From positions 1 to 64,000 of the forward strand of contig JAOBSW010000592.1 of assembly GCA_026214975.1 (NCBI GenBank): DNA of 64,000 bases, written 5' to 3'. This stretch comes from Gentiana macrophylla. Its lineage: Eukaryota > Streptophyta > Magnoliopsida > Gentianales > Gentianaceae. Both the position numbers and the translations under genes were made by a program. Below the pieces are notes generated by a model, which was given only the letters and a program-made list of their open reading frames with translations, made no database searches and was not told where the DNA came from. How positions within the stretch are numbered: position 1 is the first letter of the stretch; every line of letters starts with the position of its first letter. Positions 46,792-59,916 of the stretch are shown here, in pieces.

Positions 46792-48340
46792 TCAGCCTTT
46801 TTTTAAGTGTCCAAATCACAGAGAAGTATACCGGTCAATCGTAGCCTATAATTGGTGAGTCAAAATCGAATCCACAGAGGCATGAGATTAAGTACTGAGT
46901 AATTGTATTCTCTTGGTCCAAGTCAACAAATTACGGAAAAGTAAATTGGAATTTAAAACAAGCAATAACTAAAATAGATGTAAAGTAATTTGTAAAAGGC
47001 TATCAAAGATAATGTAAGTTCAAGTGATTATCTCCTATAATATCATGAGATGACAGTAGTCTTCCAACAATCCAATGGTGATATTGTGTTAAGATTGATG
47101 GTGCAACCCTTCTAATCTAGTGATTAAACCCGTTAGGTGCTCATTAATCACTTTATGCTTCTCTCACGTCCTCACCTCGATGAGATTCTTCCGAATTAAC
47201 ATGATCAAGCTCTCGGTTGCATATAATAAACTACTCACCCCAATAAGAAATTGAATTCCGGTTAAGGTTGATTTTACGTGTCGGTCTCTATACCCTTTTT
47301 CACACACTAAGTATCTTTTCTCGATCTCAACAAAATGTGTGAGTGCAAGTGTTTGGTGTCAAATTCTACACAATATATAATTAGCAACAAGGACAAGCAA
47401 AGAAAATCAACAAACACAATATACCTGCAACAAGATTTGTCATTTCCAATCTAAGATTAAAGATAAAGTACTATCACTTTCTCAATCTTGGCTAAGCGAA
47501 ATGATTATCTTTCCATGGCTATGAAATTCAAGATGAAAATCAAGAATATCATAGCAATGAACATAAATCTACAAATAATAAGAAGAGAAAACAATAGTGA
47601 AAACACATCCAAGAATGGTGTTTGCATTAACATCAAAAGATGAGTTTCAATGGATGATTACACAAAAAATATGGGTTTTTTTTTCACAAGAGGTTTGATT
47701 CAAGGTTCATACAATAATTCTCCAATGATTATGAGTGAAATAAATGATAATCCAAGTGCTAAATTAAGCTAGAGGAGCCTTGAAAATGAGGATGTCTTCA
47801 AGCTCTTGGTTGGTGGAGTGTTTCATGGAATGACATCCAACCAAATGAAAGAAGAGTAAATAAAAATCTATGCTGCCATTGGACGCCAGGAGTGCACTGG
47901 GGTCTGAGCATAGTACTGCCAAAAGTCAGATACAATAAATGCTAGGCAGGCCAGATTCGATGGACGCCGGCTTGAATAACAACCGGTATTTTAAAAATAT
48001 ATTGACTTTTAAACCTCCAATTTGTGTGATTCAAAATGCGTTAGAAGACCCTTCAACGATCTACAACTCTCATCAAGAATTCCAATCCATAAAATACGGT
48101 TATGGTGGGTCAAACGTCACTTGATGTCATATTACGATGGAAGTACCAATGACAATGATCAGTTTGAACTCGTTAACTTCCGGCATACTCTTTTAGCCAT
48201 CAAAGGACGTATTTTCACTCCCAAGAGTCGCCTCAAAAGGGCTCGGTGAACCAATAATCGTGCAATAAATCACTGAAAATGCCGAGCGTAACTCCGAAGA
48301 CAAAAGATGCTCGTAACGACCCAAAAATCCTGTAAAAACA
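46792..48340 (-). repeat. Probable gypsy-type LTR remnant (about 1.5 kb)
   Basis: On the minus strand the 3' part reads CTGTGGATTCGATTTTGAC, then GACCGGTATACTTC and GGACACTTAAAAAAAGGC, the pattern of the end of long Athila or Tat LTRs. The upstream boundary, beginning TGATATGTTTTTAC at about 48335, is a guess; no target duplication was confirmed. No coding sequence is visible. Confidence 0.5.
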
Positions 48341-49044
48341 TATCAATTTTGTATTTTTTGTGATAATTACTAGGTATACTATATTAGTAATAAATATGCA
48401 AATCAAGGCACGAAAGATACAAAATTACTATTAAAAGCACGGGCAATTGGGGATAAAACATAGTGAAATGCATCATAAGTTGACTTACATCGACTAGCCC
48501 CACTAAGCTCTTGATTGTTCTCGATCAAGAATGCGAGGAAAAAAAGAAATGTAAGTCAATAAAATGATGCAAATTATTTGAATTCAGAACAAAAATCACA
48601 ATCACTTGATATCGACACTACGCATCCACTCCCCACTAGAAAAGCACATTGTTTCCAATGTGAAATAAGAGGTAGAAATTTTGGGTGGGTGACCAATCTC
48701 CACTTAGTTCTTGATCATTCTCGAGCAAAATGAGCGATAAAAATGACTTAATCAAGGCATATAAGTAAACAAATGCAAGATGTAATAAGTTAACTAGATG
48801 ATGCAAGCCGAAAGAGTCTATAGACACATGTTAACCTCAATCTAGGTGTGTAACAGACTATGTGTGAATAGTCCTTCAACATTGTTACCAATTACTCAAA
48901 GTTGAAATCATTGATGGCCAAAACAGTGATATCCAACTTTAACCGGAAGAGTACCGGGTCGGAAGCACTACAGTGGCGAACATGGTCGTATCCCACGAGG
49001 AATCAATCTAGTATCACAATTAATTTCATATTTAGTTCAGGTTC
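48341..49044. other. Repeat-like DNA with a diverged internal duplication
   Basis: Segments at about 48500-48560 and 48700-48770 share CTCTTGAT or TTCTTGAT, TTCTCGA and ATGCGA-like motifs in the same order. Near 48985, TCGTATCCCACGAGGAATCA resembles the conserved end of a gypsy LTR read on the minus strand. It continues at 50786 beyond the Copia solo LTR. Confidence 0.4.
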
Positions 49045-49049
49045 ACAAT

Positions 49050-50780
49050 TGTTAGATGTAGTGTCCGAAAGACAATTTTGTAATTGTTTTAAATTAATAA
49101 ATGACAGATTTTATTATTCATCTTATTTGCTTCGTACTTATATAGTATACACTGCTGCAAACCCTAAGTATATCTGTATGTAACCACTTAACTCAGTGTA
49201 TGGATTACACGTGAGTATTGAGTTAGTAGTGATATGCTTAAACAGTTAGTCCGTGGTGAACTTAATCAGAGTTTAGGGTCTCTTGATTAAAACACCAATA
49301 ATGCGCCCAGAACACCTTAGGGTGTGATAGTCTTATCCGGATTTGTCGGTAGAGGGTACCTACGTGGGGCATTTATATATGATGGCATTCATATAGGATT
49401 TGGACCGATTTAATCTGAATTTCTCGGTATAATTCCGTAATCGAGGAATCTTATTAAATCATTAGATGATCATATATGGATCAACCTTAATCTGAGGTGA
49501 TCACGAGTGCCGCTTGTCCCGGGTAGTGTTTGATGTGATAGTTACGGTTCACTTAAATAATGTGTTCCAAGCCACTTCTCATTGGCACTATCTCCAGATG
49601 AGTGAGTAGTTCTGATTTTCATAGACATGGAATCCATTCCTTCCTGCGGGAAGTAGAGAGACAGATCCTTATTTGTTAGCCCTAAGAAAATGATCGATGG
49701 GCCGATTCATGTTAAGACTAATTAGCTACTAGTCAGATATGTGAACTAATTGATCACTAGGGGGTTAATGGTAAATAAGGATAAGATATTCTGAGTCGGG
49801 TTCACGGAGACTTCCCACTCATAATGGATAGTCTATGAAGGGTTAATCCATATGTAGTGATTATATCAATGGACGCTTATTCACTCTATAGGTTGAGTAT
49901 AAGTATACATCTATAATCGGTAGAGTTCAGTGTCGGGTTTATGGTGGCGTAATCCCGGAATTAATAATTAATGTACTTATTCGGTTCGATGAATAATTAA
50001 TTATTGGAGCTCTTTTGGTTATAGGTCCATGGTCCCCGATGTGGCTTCTGTAATTCGGACTGATAATCTTGTTATTTGAGCCTCAGTGATAATTAATTGG
50101 CTGGGCTAATTAATTGATATGCAAAATATTATTTAGTTGGGCTAGATAATATAATACACATAAAAGACATTTTATGTGGGCTTGGAAACCCTAAAGGTGG
50201 CGCCAATGATGTTGTTTAATTAGAGAGAAATTAGTTTTCTTGGATAATTATTTGACATGTGATTTATCTTTTATTTGTTAAATGATAATTCATGGAATAT
50301 TAGATAATAATATGATTTATCCTAATTTGTATGGGATATTCATTTTATTTATCTTTTATTTGGAATAAATGATTAATGTAATAATTATCTCTTAATTATT
50401 TAATCATTGGAGGACAAGGTTTACTCTCCTATATAAAGAGAGTTCTCCCAAGCCTTAGATAATTGGCTTAATTTCGACTACCACATAAAAAAGGAGAGGA
50501 AAAATTAGTTTTCTTGTCTTGGGTTTTAAAAGAAGAAAAAACTCTAAGTTTTTCTTGGTGTTGCATATCGAGGAGGTTCTTGTATCAAGAAGGGTGTTTC
50601 ACCAACCGCCGTTTGGAGAACACATCGGAAGATCTTGGCTTCTCTTCCTACTATTGGTAACATGATCTTAACCCCCTTGTAGTTGTTAAATCCTTTAATT
50701 ATGTATTGTAATATATAAATCGTGATCCATCCGCTGCGCGTAGATCTAACTCGTTTAGATCTAAGAACCTGCATCCCTCA
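49050..50780 (+). mobile_element. Solo LTR of a Copia element (1731 bp)
   Basis: Starts TGTTAGATGTAG and ends CATCCCTCA, with the 5-bp duplication ACAAT on both sides (49045-49049 and 50781-50785). A TATA box (TATATAAA at 50430) followed by an exon-like leader shows plus-strand orientation. The length and the late CCGCTGCGCG motif suit long Copia LTRs. No internal region remains. Confidence 0.87.
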
Positions 50781-50838
50781 ACAATAGGGGTGACAACAAT
50801 AGGGGTGAAAATAATAGCCAAAACTAGAAAACGAAATA

Positions 50839-51112
50839 CTCCCTCCGTCCCATTTTATTTGTCCATGTTTCCTTTTTGGTTTGTCCCAAAATAAGTGTCC
50901 ACTGTGTGCATTAATTGTTAAATTTCTTCAAATGCCCTTCCCTCTTTACAATATTTACAATAAAAAGTGTGTAGCGTTAAATGCTCCAACAACAACTTAA
51001 AGGGCAAAAGTGTAAAAATATTGGATCATTTAATGAGATTTAAAGCATTAACTACACTTTTCTTAATCTGTGTGAAAAGTCAAACATGACAAATAAAATG
51101 GGACGGAGGGAG
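50839..51112. mobile_element. Stowaway (Tc1/mariner-type) MITE, 274 bp
   Basis: The terminal inverted repeat is CTCCCTCCGTCCCATTTTAT on the left and its complement on the right (ATAAAATGGGACGGAGGGAG). It is flanked by the TA dinucleotide duplication at 50837-50838 and 51113-51114. No coding capacity. This is a classic plant Stowaway end. Confidence 0.95.
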
Positions 51113-51114
51113 TA

Positions 51115-52039
51115 AAAATTATAACTTTAAAATATATGATAAAAGGAATAGCTAAACTATTATCAGGAGCACTACTCTTAACACCTTTACCGAATCACTA
51201 AGGATGAGCCTTAACCTACCAACCAACCAATTGCTTCTAATGAATGTGTTGTGGGTGCAATCTCCTAAACTGGTCCCTAGGCGCTAATACCACAACCTAG
51301 TTACCCTATATTCGGTTCAACAGTCCCCTCTATAGGATTTAATTGACCTAATATGATTAAATACAATGAGACGCCCACATCCACCGAGTTCACGGCTTAG
51401 CTAGAATAACCTTACCAAGGAACAGGCTGCGAAAAACTCGACTAGTTCATGCATGGCAATCCTAAAATTCTAGTTCGCACACTCCCTCGCAAAATACATT
51501 TATAAAGTTCGTGTGTGGAATCATGAATTAGGTGATCAAATTAATTCAAGCATTAAGATCAATTTTTAGGACCCAAACATTCAAAAGATTAAACTTTTAA
51601 GCCCTACTCATCCCTAGATCATCGTTAAAGCATTAGTTTCGTAGTTCCATCATATAATTTAGCTATAACAAATTTAGCTACTCAAAATCAAATCTAAATC
51701 GCAGGAATTCATAATAAAATAAATTAAAGACATTGTGAAAGATGAAAATAAATTACCAATTAAATTGAAGTAGTAATCCAAACCAAGAAATCGTCAAATC
51801 CTTGCGTTCCAATCGCGAGAAGCTAAAGAAAATATTCTAGGAGTTGCAATACTTGAAAGAAAAATTAAAACCCTGATTTTTGCGGCTAAAAAATGACATA
51901 TAAAAGTCTGTGGTGAAAAGTGTGATGTAAAATTCGACCATAGGCCTTTTTATAAGTGAAAAACCGACTTCAAAATGTCCAACCAATAAAAAAAACCGAC
52001 TCTATACTGCTAGGGGTGTGTGTGTATGCATGCATGGAG
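51115..52039 (-). repeat. LTR-like remnant, no gene
   Basis: AT-rich sequence continuing the remnant seen at 48900-49044 across the solo LTR. The mid part with CACTCCCTCGCAAAATACAT and the T-rich 3' half resemble long gypsy LTR sequence. Boundaries and family are not settled. Confidence 0.4.
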
Positions 52040-52185
52040 TGAATAAAACAGAAGAAAGTGTTTATATGAAATAGAACCGTGTGCAATCCTTATTAATCTT
52101 GCAAACATACAAGGCTGTGATACATATCCTACTAGGGCCGACCCTAACCCTAACTTGGGGAATAAGAAGGATTACACCAGCCGTA

Positions 52186-52216
<31 letters not shown>

Positions 52217-52290
52217 GCAAGCCGTAAATAATAATAATAACATCAAATGACCAAACCATCCCTTCTTCGTCTGAAGTGTTCTGTCTAACA
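52040..52290 (-). repeat. 3' LTR of Copia element E (about 251 bp)
   Basis: The minus strand begins TGTTAGACAGAACACTTC at 52290, right after the PPT GAAGGGGGA (52291-52299), and probably ends TTTTATTCA at 52040. A TAA microsatellite (about 52185-52218) lies inside. The matching 5' LTR is not in the window. Confidence 0.7.
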
Positions 52291-52300
52291 TCCCCCTTCA

Positions 52301-52444
52301 ATCTCACGTGGGAAGCAGGCTGAACACGGAGATTGCGACAAATAAACTGGAACTGAGCCTTCGGCAGAGGTTTGGTGAACACATCAGCTAATTGCAAGGA
52401 GGAAGGAACATGCCGAGTAACTAACTGTCGAACTGCCACCTTTT
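52301..52444 (-). pseudogene. End of the RNase H of Copia element E
   Basis: The minus strand reads KKVAVRQLVTRHVPSSLQLA, then DVFTKPLPKAQFQFICRNLR, the standard C-terminus of a Copia polyprotein. The upstream part is cut off at 52444 by insertion of element D. The rest of E should lie to the right of D and the Helitron, outside the window. The open frame fuses by chance with D sequence on one side and runs through the LTR on the other. Confidence 0.9.
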
Positions 52445-53148
52445 TGTTAGGAAATCTACGTGGGAACGCAGTGAATTCAAAATTTATTTCTATCGACCCA
52501 AGATCGACTTCGTTTAAGCAATAAACAAACAAGTAGTAGACGGTGGTTACCTTGGTTGATCTAAAAGATCGACGTTTTGACTGTCTAAGGAGAGTAGTTC
52601 TGCATAGAGCCGCCCAAGTGTTCGGCCTCTACCGCTAGTCCACACGAACACCGCGGAATCCCATTATGGATTGCTATTGGAAAACTCCGGTTGCTAGACC
52701 GGTCTTTTTCCCCTCTCTCCAACTCTCTATAGGATGCTCTCTAATTTTACACAAGAACTATTAGTTCTTGGAATTGTGATGTACAAAAGAGCTTGACACC
52801 CACCTCCCATTTATAATGGATGTTGCGCCCCAAGAGGTGTGGAGGAGAAGAAAACATTTTCCCAATAAAATAAGAAAAATATAATTGATTGATTTATCTC
52901 ATTTATTACAATATCTCATATTAAATAAATCTAGGATATTGCCAATATCTCATATTGAATATTTCCAAGATATTGTCAATATCTTATATTGACAATATTT
53001 ATCTTTTATTATATTACCATAAATCAATTTACACATGTGTATATATCACATATATATAACACACATAATTCTATTAATATATATATATTATACAAACATG
53101 CGCTGCATAGTACCAACTTGCACTTTTGCACACACGCACTCATGAGTA

Positions 53149-53211
<63 letters not shown>

Positions 53212-54461
53212 TCTAATATTAATATTTAGTAACACCATTAATTAAATTGCACAATCCAAGTGTATCTTATACACAAATAAGTTGCGCCACCTTTGACCAA
53301 CAAATTGGCTTCGGAATATTCTTTAATTAATATAATATTATTAATATCTTGTATTTAATTTATTCATAATAAATAAATACCACCATATTAATTTACCACT
53401 ATAACCTTTATAGTCTCGAGATAAACTTTCCTTATTTGGTTATCATCTATAACCACATTTTAATCCGGCTAGATGTTCTTATGTGTGTGACCCGATAGGC
53501 TTCGAATATGTTGGCCGTAGACACAAAGTGCAAATTACGAAAATGCCCTTCATGCCTAACGATCACGGGATAGCGTCAGCAACACACCGTGACCCCAATC
53601 ATCGGAAGAGTCAAATGCAATGACTACTACCTTTCATGTGAAAGCGATTACCGTGTAACTTACAATCCTATCATTGTAATAATATCCATACGGTCGTTAG
53701 TCGAGTGTCAAAACATCAACGACCGTATCTTATAACTGGATATCAAGCTCTCTCGAAGTAACTCATTTACTCCCACTTTGCAAAGATTCACGAGTAAGAC
53801 ATTCCTTATAAGAAGGCCATTTCGGATATTCGATCCCAATCATAGGATACGCGATTCCCGGACGACCAATCATGTATACTCCGATGCTTCAAAGATCATA
53901 CCCAATCACTACCGCATGATCGCCCGTGGCTAGGGGATACCTCAATAGTGTCAAAGCATGACAATCCACACCGTGATTCCATGGCGACTCGGTCAAAAGG
54001 ATAATTACACAACCGTCACATAGTGTGACACTTATCCGTGTAATTGGGTCGATCCTAACGACGCATTCTCAATACACGTCCACGCATACCCAAGTGTCTC
54101 TACACTTCGATAGACGAGATCTATCCACGCCTTAAAGGCATGAAGACATCTAATACGTGCTAGTCATTTTATACTATCAATGTCCTGTTTAATAGTACAT
54201 CGCCTAGAGACATTTAAGTATCAAACTAATTAAAGTGATTAGAGATCTCATCAACCATAATCGCCTATCATGGTTTCTCTATCACAGATTTAATACTAAG
54301 GACGTTATCATATAACAATTCATAATTGGTTCTTTAAAAGAAATGTATATATGACAAATGTAAAAGCCATCTAATATATGTATAAACATAAAGAAATAGT
54401 AGAAATGATCCGACCGGTCGATCCGGTCCAACCCGATTGGGTTTAGGACACTATTTCAACA
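52445..54461 (-). repeat. 3' LTR of element D (2017 bp)
   Basis: The first 700 bp match 59917-60633 closely. A long TA microsatellite sits at about 53153-53206. The segment past 53206 has no partner in the window because the right LTR is interrupted there. Confidence 0.88.
53153..53206. repeat. TA microsatellite within the LTR of element D
   Basis: About 26 TA units. The same position in the right LTR is the Helitron insertion point. Confidence 0.95.
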
Positions 54462-54475
54462 ATCTCCCACTTGGC
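54462..54475 (-). promoter_or_regulatory. Polypurine tract of element D
   Basis: The minus strand reads CCAAGTGGGAGAT next to the LTR start TGTTGAAATAG. Confidence 0.8.
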
Positions 54476-57400
54476 CTAAAACCAATCACTCGCACACACA
54501 AGACCAAGTTGAAACACAAGAATCTCATGCAATACTCGCAACTAGCCCTAGCCATGAACGGATCGCTATCCGTGGGGACTCAGACTATCTTCATATCATG
54601 TTCCAAATGACCAAGTCAAAGGAACCGCCTCAACACACACACGAATCTCTGACGAGACCCTGGTCCTTGCTTCAAGCAATGAATCCACTTACTATATCAG
54701 CTATATAGAAAAGGTGGAAGAACCGTACAAGGTTCAGGAATGAACCTTCTAGATCCATGTATTGCTCCGCTGCGCCTCTAAGGCACTACTGTGTTTTGGC
54801 TAAGTTGTAGAATTTCTGATGACCCATATGCTAGAACATTTCCACCATTGTATCACTTAATCAAAGTGATTGCAAACCAGCATAAAGTAGCTCCCACTCG
54901 CCGTAAGACTCGGGATATACGTCTATATATCTACGTTTATTTAATTCCAAGTTTCAATAAACTAGGAAACTTTCCTTAACTTGTTTAAGGATATTCTCGA
55001 CATTCACTGATTTACTTTCATACTTGCTTCGACTATTCATGGACTATGAACATCCGGCAATATTCTTATGATGGTTTCTATCGCGAGAGCTTGAAGAAAC
55101 CTTCCATAAGCATCATCTTTCACCTTATCTTTGGGACTAACGCCCTAACATAGATAGATCTTGAGAACACCGGCTAGCAGATATCCCTGTCGCGATCTAT
55201 GCTAAACTCTTTTAGCATCACATCTATATAGGTAAACTATAATTTAACAGCAGTTAAAACTATCACTATAGATTCTCATTTTTAAAATAAGAACTACTAA
55301 TCCAAGTGCTTTCGTAAAGACCTTGAACTACCAAACACTAATTGACTGTGACATGGGGTATTAATTCTTGAGAGAGATATCCAATACCTTACTCAAAAAT
55401 CGTAACACTCCCACTATCCATATTGCACATGGGACATATCCTTCTTTTGACTAAATCAAACTCCTTTGATTATCAAACAAAGAAATTGTCTAGAGAAACT
55501 TGTTTGAGTCCATAAATGGATCTCGTGGGCTTACATATCATGTTATCGTCTATGAACATCGGGTTGTCTGCCCAACGTTTTCAACACTATCATATAGTCA
55601 TGATACGAGGTTATAACAAGCATAGTCGAATAGAATCGGGCACATTTGGCAAAGATAAAGATAATTACAAGGTTTACACCTCATACCCTTCAGCCGTCAC
55701 TATAGCCTTGTGGTAATCATATTACTATCCATGTCAGCCTTTCATGGACACTCCCTCTAGGTAAGACAGACTAGGTTCATAACCTGGTTGTCACTGATGG
55801 AATCTAATTCAGATATTATGGCTCATAGCCATATCTCTCAATCTTGCCTTTCAAACATTCTTTCATAAGTCGTGAGATATTCATTCTTCAAGATGAACGT
55901 ACTGCAGCCTTTCAGGCTTGAGGTTATCTACTGAGACTTACTGAACTTTTTGTGTGCCTGAGCGGTGTTTTACACCTCATCGCTATGTGGCGCCTCGCTT
56001 TCATGTCCCATTGGTTGAATATATCTTTGTGGTTCTCAAACTACATTTGAGATCTAAATCTACTCCCTTTGTTTCTTTTGGAAGAAACACTTCCTCTAGA
56101 AGACAGCATGTTTGGAGACAAACACATTTTGCTCCGCGGATGAGTAAATAATATCTAGCGTACTTGCTAAGATATTCCACAAAGTTGCATATGCCGTACT
56201 AGGCTCCAAGCCTTTCTGACTTTGCCTATGACAACTTCAAATCATCGGTTAGGATAGATTTGACATTATCCTCTCCCATATCTAATATGGAATCTATTCA
56301 ACCTTTATCTTTGGAACTCGGTTAAGTATAAGGGCACTATCCCGAAACGGGTAAGGGATACTTCGCATGGCTTGCGTCTCACATTTATCATATAAAGTGT
56401 TGTTTCCATTTTGGGAACACAATCCAATTGCGTATCCCAAAGATGGTATCCTTGAAGGGAGAATCTTATTCCTTTTCAGACGACTTCTGAAACACCCTTC
56501 AGGTATTAATTACTTCAATCCGATTGAATATTAATTCCTAAGTAGCTCGTCAGTCTCATATTCGTACTAGCTCGAACTTTTCGGGCTTTCCGAATTGTCG
56601 TACTTCAATAAGTACACTTGACTATTTTTAACAATAGTTATAGAGATTAACAAACAATTATTTGTAGCATTAATTGTCATAAGCCAACAAACATCGGTAT
56701 GTTTAGGCTTTAGACAATTTTCTAGATTTTTATAACCTTTTCATAAAAGGGTATTTTAGTCATCTTTAGATAAGATACGCATAACCCACATGATTCATAA
56801 TCATATGGTTTAACATCATCAGAATGACGTTTGATTACACGCTTCTCTTCAAGAGAATCGACATCTAGAACAACTACAAATATCAAGGATAATAGCCATA
56901 GAAATATTTAGTTGAGATCTCATCACATATATCAACTATATAGTGACTTCAATCTAGTATGTTAGATTCAGTGACCTTCCAACTTTATTGGAATAACATT
57001 TATTCTTTACAATTGAATATGTCTACTAAATCCAAACAAATAACTGAAAGTATGTCCTTCATAAGAACCGGAACATAATAACATTTATTTAGTTCCCTTA
57101 TCAGTTTACTAACTCCAGAATATGGTAAGTATTACAACATTTGTTTCACCTTCCATATCTGTATTTAATCTTTCTAATTTAATCACACTCGTAAGATATC
57201 ATATATCTAAGAGTCGACTTGAACTTAGACAAATTTATCTCAACTCACTTGCCTATAATAGAAACTTCAATAAGTTCTCTATTTAAGCACATGCCCTAAA
57301 TTTCCCTTTTAATCTTTCAAGCACTTGTAAATATTTCTTGGTGTAGTATTCATAAGACTTAAGAAAGATCACAAGAGCTATGTCTTTGATTTCTTTTCAT

Positions 57401-59220
57401 AAAGAAAATCTAAAGTTTATTAAATAGTTTATTTAACCTTTTAAATCGTATTTAAAACATTAACTATTTAATTAACCTTTAAGCAATGATAGAATTAAGT
57501 CGATACTTAAATCTCACAATTTTGAAAACAACCTTTTCAAAATTCGATGTGATCATTCTTATTCAACGTTTGAATTAATAGTCATCATATGACAGAATGA
57601 TCATCTTGGATCGTATCCAATATATGACTAATTCATTGAAACTTATTTCAATAGATTTAATCATGAGCTTCGCTTTCATTAATAATTAAAGTCTCGAGCC
57701 TTCGCATCAATTATGTAATCTCCTTGTCTCTAATTACTATAACGGGATCTCTCGTGTCATTGCTCATTTTAAAAGGATTAAAATTACTTAACCATATTTG
57801 AGAACGTTTCTCAAAAGGTACTTGATCATAATTTGGTTTTACTAATCGAGAATTAAACATAAATATAAAGTTTGCTAAAACTACAACATAAAAATGAAAA
57901 TAAATGAGTGTTGTTATTTATACACGCAAAATCAAAAATGGTGTTTTGGTTTATGATTTTGCTCCCACTAGTCAACTACTCCCAATTGACTTTCAAGAAT
58001 TATTAATTTCTTTAGTGGACAAGATCCCACTAAACTACCCCGACCCCGCGCTGGTGGTGGGCGAAAATAGCATAATAGGTAGACAACATCCCTTGTCAAT
58101 CGTATCTTATATACGACTCTTGTTGTTTGACTAGTCAACTCTTTGACAATTTTCATCTTATGAAGTAGTCAAACCCTTGCCTCTAAAATCCAAACGACCC
58201 CGCTTTGACTGGTGGCCGAGAGAATTCTTAGTCAAGTCATAACCCCAATATTCGTGAGATCTCATACGATCGTATCTCGATAATGACGATATACCCGAGG
58301 TAGGTCAACCCCCTGCTTTGGCTGATGAGTTGGATCCGAACAAGGGCTCTTCACCGTCATTATAATATGGGGAGGCAATTTCAACTTGATTCTTTTGAGG
58401 TGGAAGTATTTACGTAAATTAATTCACTTAATTAATTTTAATCATGGTCTCATCATAAATATGTCTATCTCTATAAACATACATCCTACACATTTATCTA
58501 GATCGTTCCTAGTCATGCATCTATCGTATCATATAAAATAAATACAAGCACAAAATAAATAAATGCGTAAAGTAACCGGTATGATCATGGACTTTTCCTA
58601 GGTGCGGTTTGAATACAAATCGAGCTAAACCGCGGGTCACAATCTAAGGGTAGCTTGCAACCGCCAATAGGATCTTTAATGCACCATTCTCCAATGGGAT
58701 CTTTATTTTCGTCTTTCTTTGGTCTCCATCTTACGCCTCCATTCTTGTTACATTTAATTCTATCTAATAAAATAAATACACCCGCCGCATTTTGGGGAGC
58801 TAATGAGGAATGGGATAAATGCAGAAAATAAACTAGGTCACGTTCTTCATAACGGCCTAGGACAATTTTTAAACCAACAGAAAAATTAAATCATTCACAT
58901 CTATCCTATCGGTCGAGTCCATGATCAATCGGGTCCATATATTCATATTATATCTACTATATCTAATCCATACAATAAAATCTTATGAAAAAGATAAAAT
59001 TAAATTTTAACTACTTGCGTCTTAATTAATCAATTAACATTTAATCTATTAAATAATTTTATCCAATCAATTAACTAATTAACATTTAATTAATTAAATG
59101 ATTTTAATCGAAATAAAATTAACGATTAATTTTAAGCGATTTTAATTTTAATTTTAATTAATTAGAACTATTCCAAAATAAATCAAAATTAAAATTATTT
59201 CTCTTTTGTTTCTTTCTTTT
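54476..59220. other. Non-coding interior of element D
   Basis: About 4.7 kb of AT-rich DNA without an open frame longer than about 80 codons and without retroelement motifs. Short frames at 54791, 55516, 55954 and 57904 show no family signature. Many pieces read like decayed sequence. Confidence 0.65.
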
Positions 59221-59224
59221 GATT

Positions 59225-59515
59225 CGTAATCAAAATGGATGCCTTTGGTTTCTAAACCAAATTTGGCTTAGGCTCAGCCACTTTCCAAAATCAAAATTTT
59301 GGAAGTGGCACAAGCTAGCCTTTACAAATCAAATATTTGAAAAGGCATAGGCCTATTCCAAATCAAATATTTGGAAATGCCAAATAATTTTGGTTTAGGC
59401 CTGGCCACTTTCCAAAATCAAAATTTTGGAAGTGGCCTATGCCTAGGCCTTTTCCCAAATCAAATATTTGGAAAGGGTTTAGGCCTATTCCAAACATAGT
59501 TTGGAAAGGCCATTA
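59225..59515. repeat. Cluster of hairpins in the leader of element D
   Basis: Successive palindromes: CCACTTTCCAAAATC pairs with an adjacent ATTTTGGAAGTGG (twice, about 59279-59309 and 59405-59435), and CCAAATCAAATATTTGG appears repeatedly (about 59328-59375 and 59455-59475), with GGCCTA and TAGGCC at the edges. They lie 390-680 bp downstream of the PBS in the sense of the element. Confidence 0.85.
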
Positions 59516-59684
59516 TTATTTTAATGCCAGTGTGGCATCCGATGGCCAAACTATTTGTACCATTGGTTAGCCACATGACACAACTAAACAAAAGACGAAT
59601 TACCAATCACAACTATGAACCATATTGAATCACAAAATACACAAACCAAAAATTTGGAGATCCGCCAGCATTGACCGGTCAACC

Positions 59685-59780
59685 GACAGCCGGCAGCAGG
59701 CTGCCCTGCTGCCGCCGCCGCCGACCAGCCGCCGCCGGTGGGGTGGTGCCGCCGCCAGTCGGCCGAGCACCACCAGATCT
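59685..59780. repeat. GC-rich CCG/GCC tract in the leader of element D
   Basis: Repeated GCCGCCGCC triplets in an otherwise AT-rich element. Reading frames over it are low-complexity and not credible as genes. Confidence 0.85.
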
Positions 59781-59903
59781 CATTTTTTTTTCTTTTCGTG
59801 TATCAATTTTGCAAATCAAAAATCTTTCATCTTTTAATAACGTGATTTAAACGATAAAATTAACTACGCACAATAACATGCTTGTTGCTTAAGCTCGAAG
59901 CTC

Positions 59904-59915
59904 TCTCCGATACCA
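59904..59915 (-). promoter_or_regulatory. Primer binding site of element D
   Basis: The minus strand reads TGGTATCGGAGA, one base from the 5' LTR, close to the complement of initiator Met tRNA. Confidence 0.85.
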
Positions 59916-59916
59916 C

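Noticed and set aside
52062..52300. Hydrophobic Leu-rich tail of the minus-strand frame
   Set aside because: Produced by a TAA microsatellite and LTR sequence read through after the true end of the RNase H of element E.
52989..53216. Frame with a long alternating Tyr-Ile tail
   Set aside because: Translation of the TA microsatellite in the LTR of element D.
59625..59837. Plus-strand frame over the GCC-rich tract
   Set aside because: Low-complexity triplet repeat in a non-coding leader; no homologous domain.
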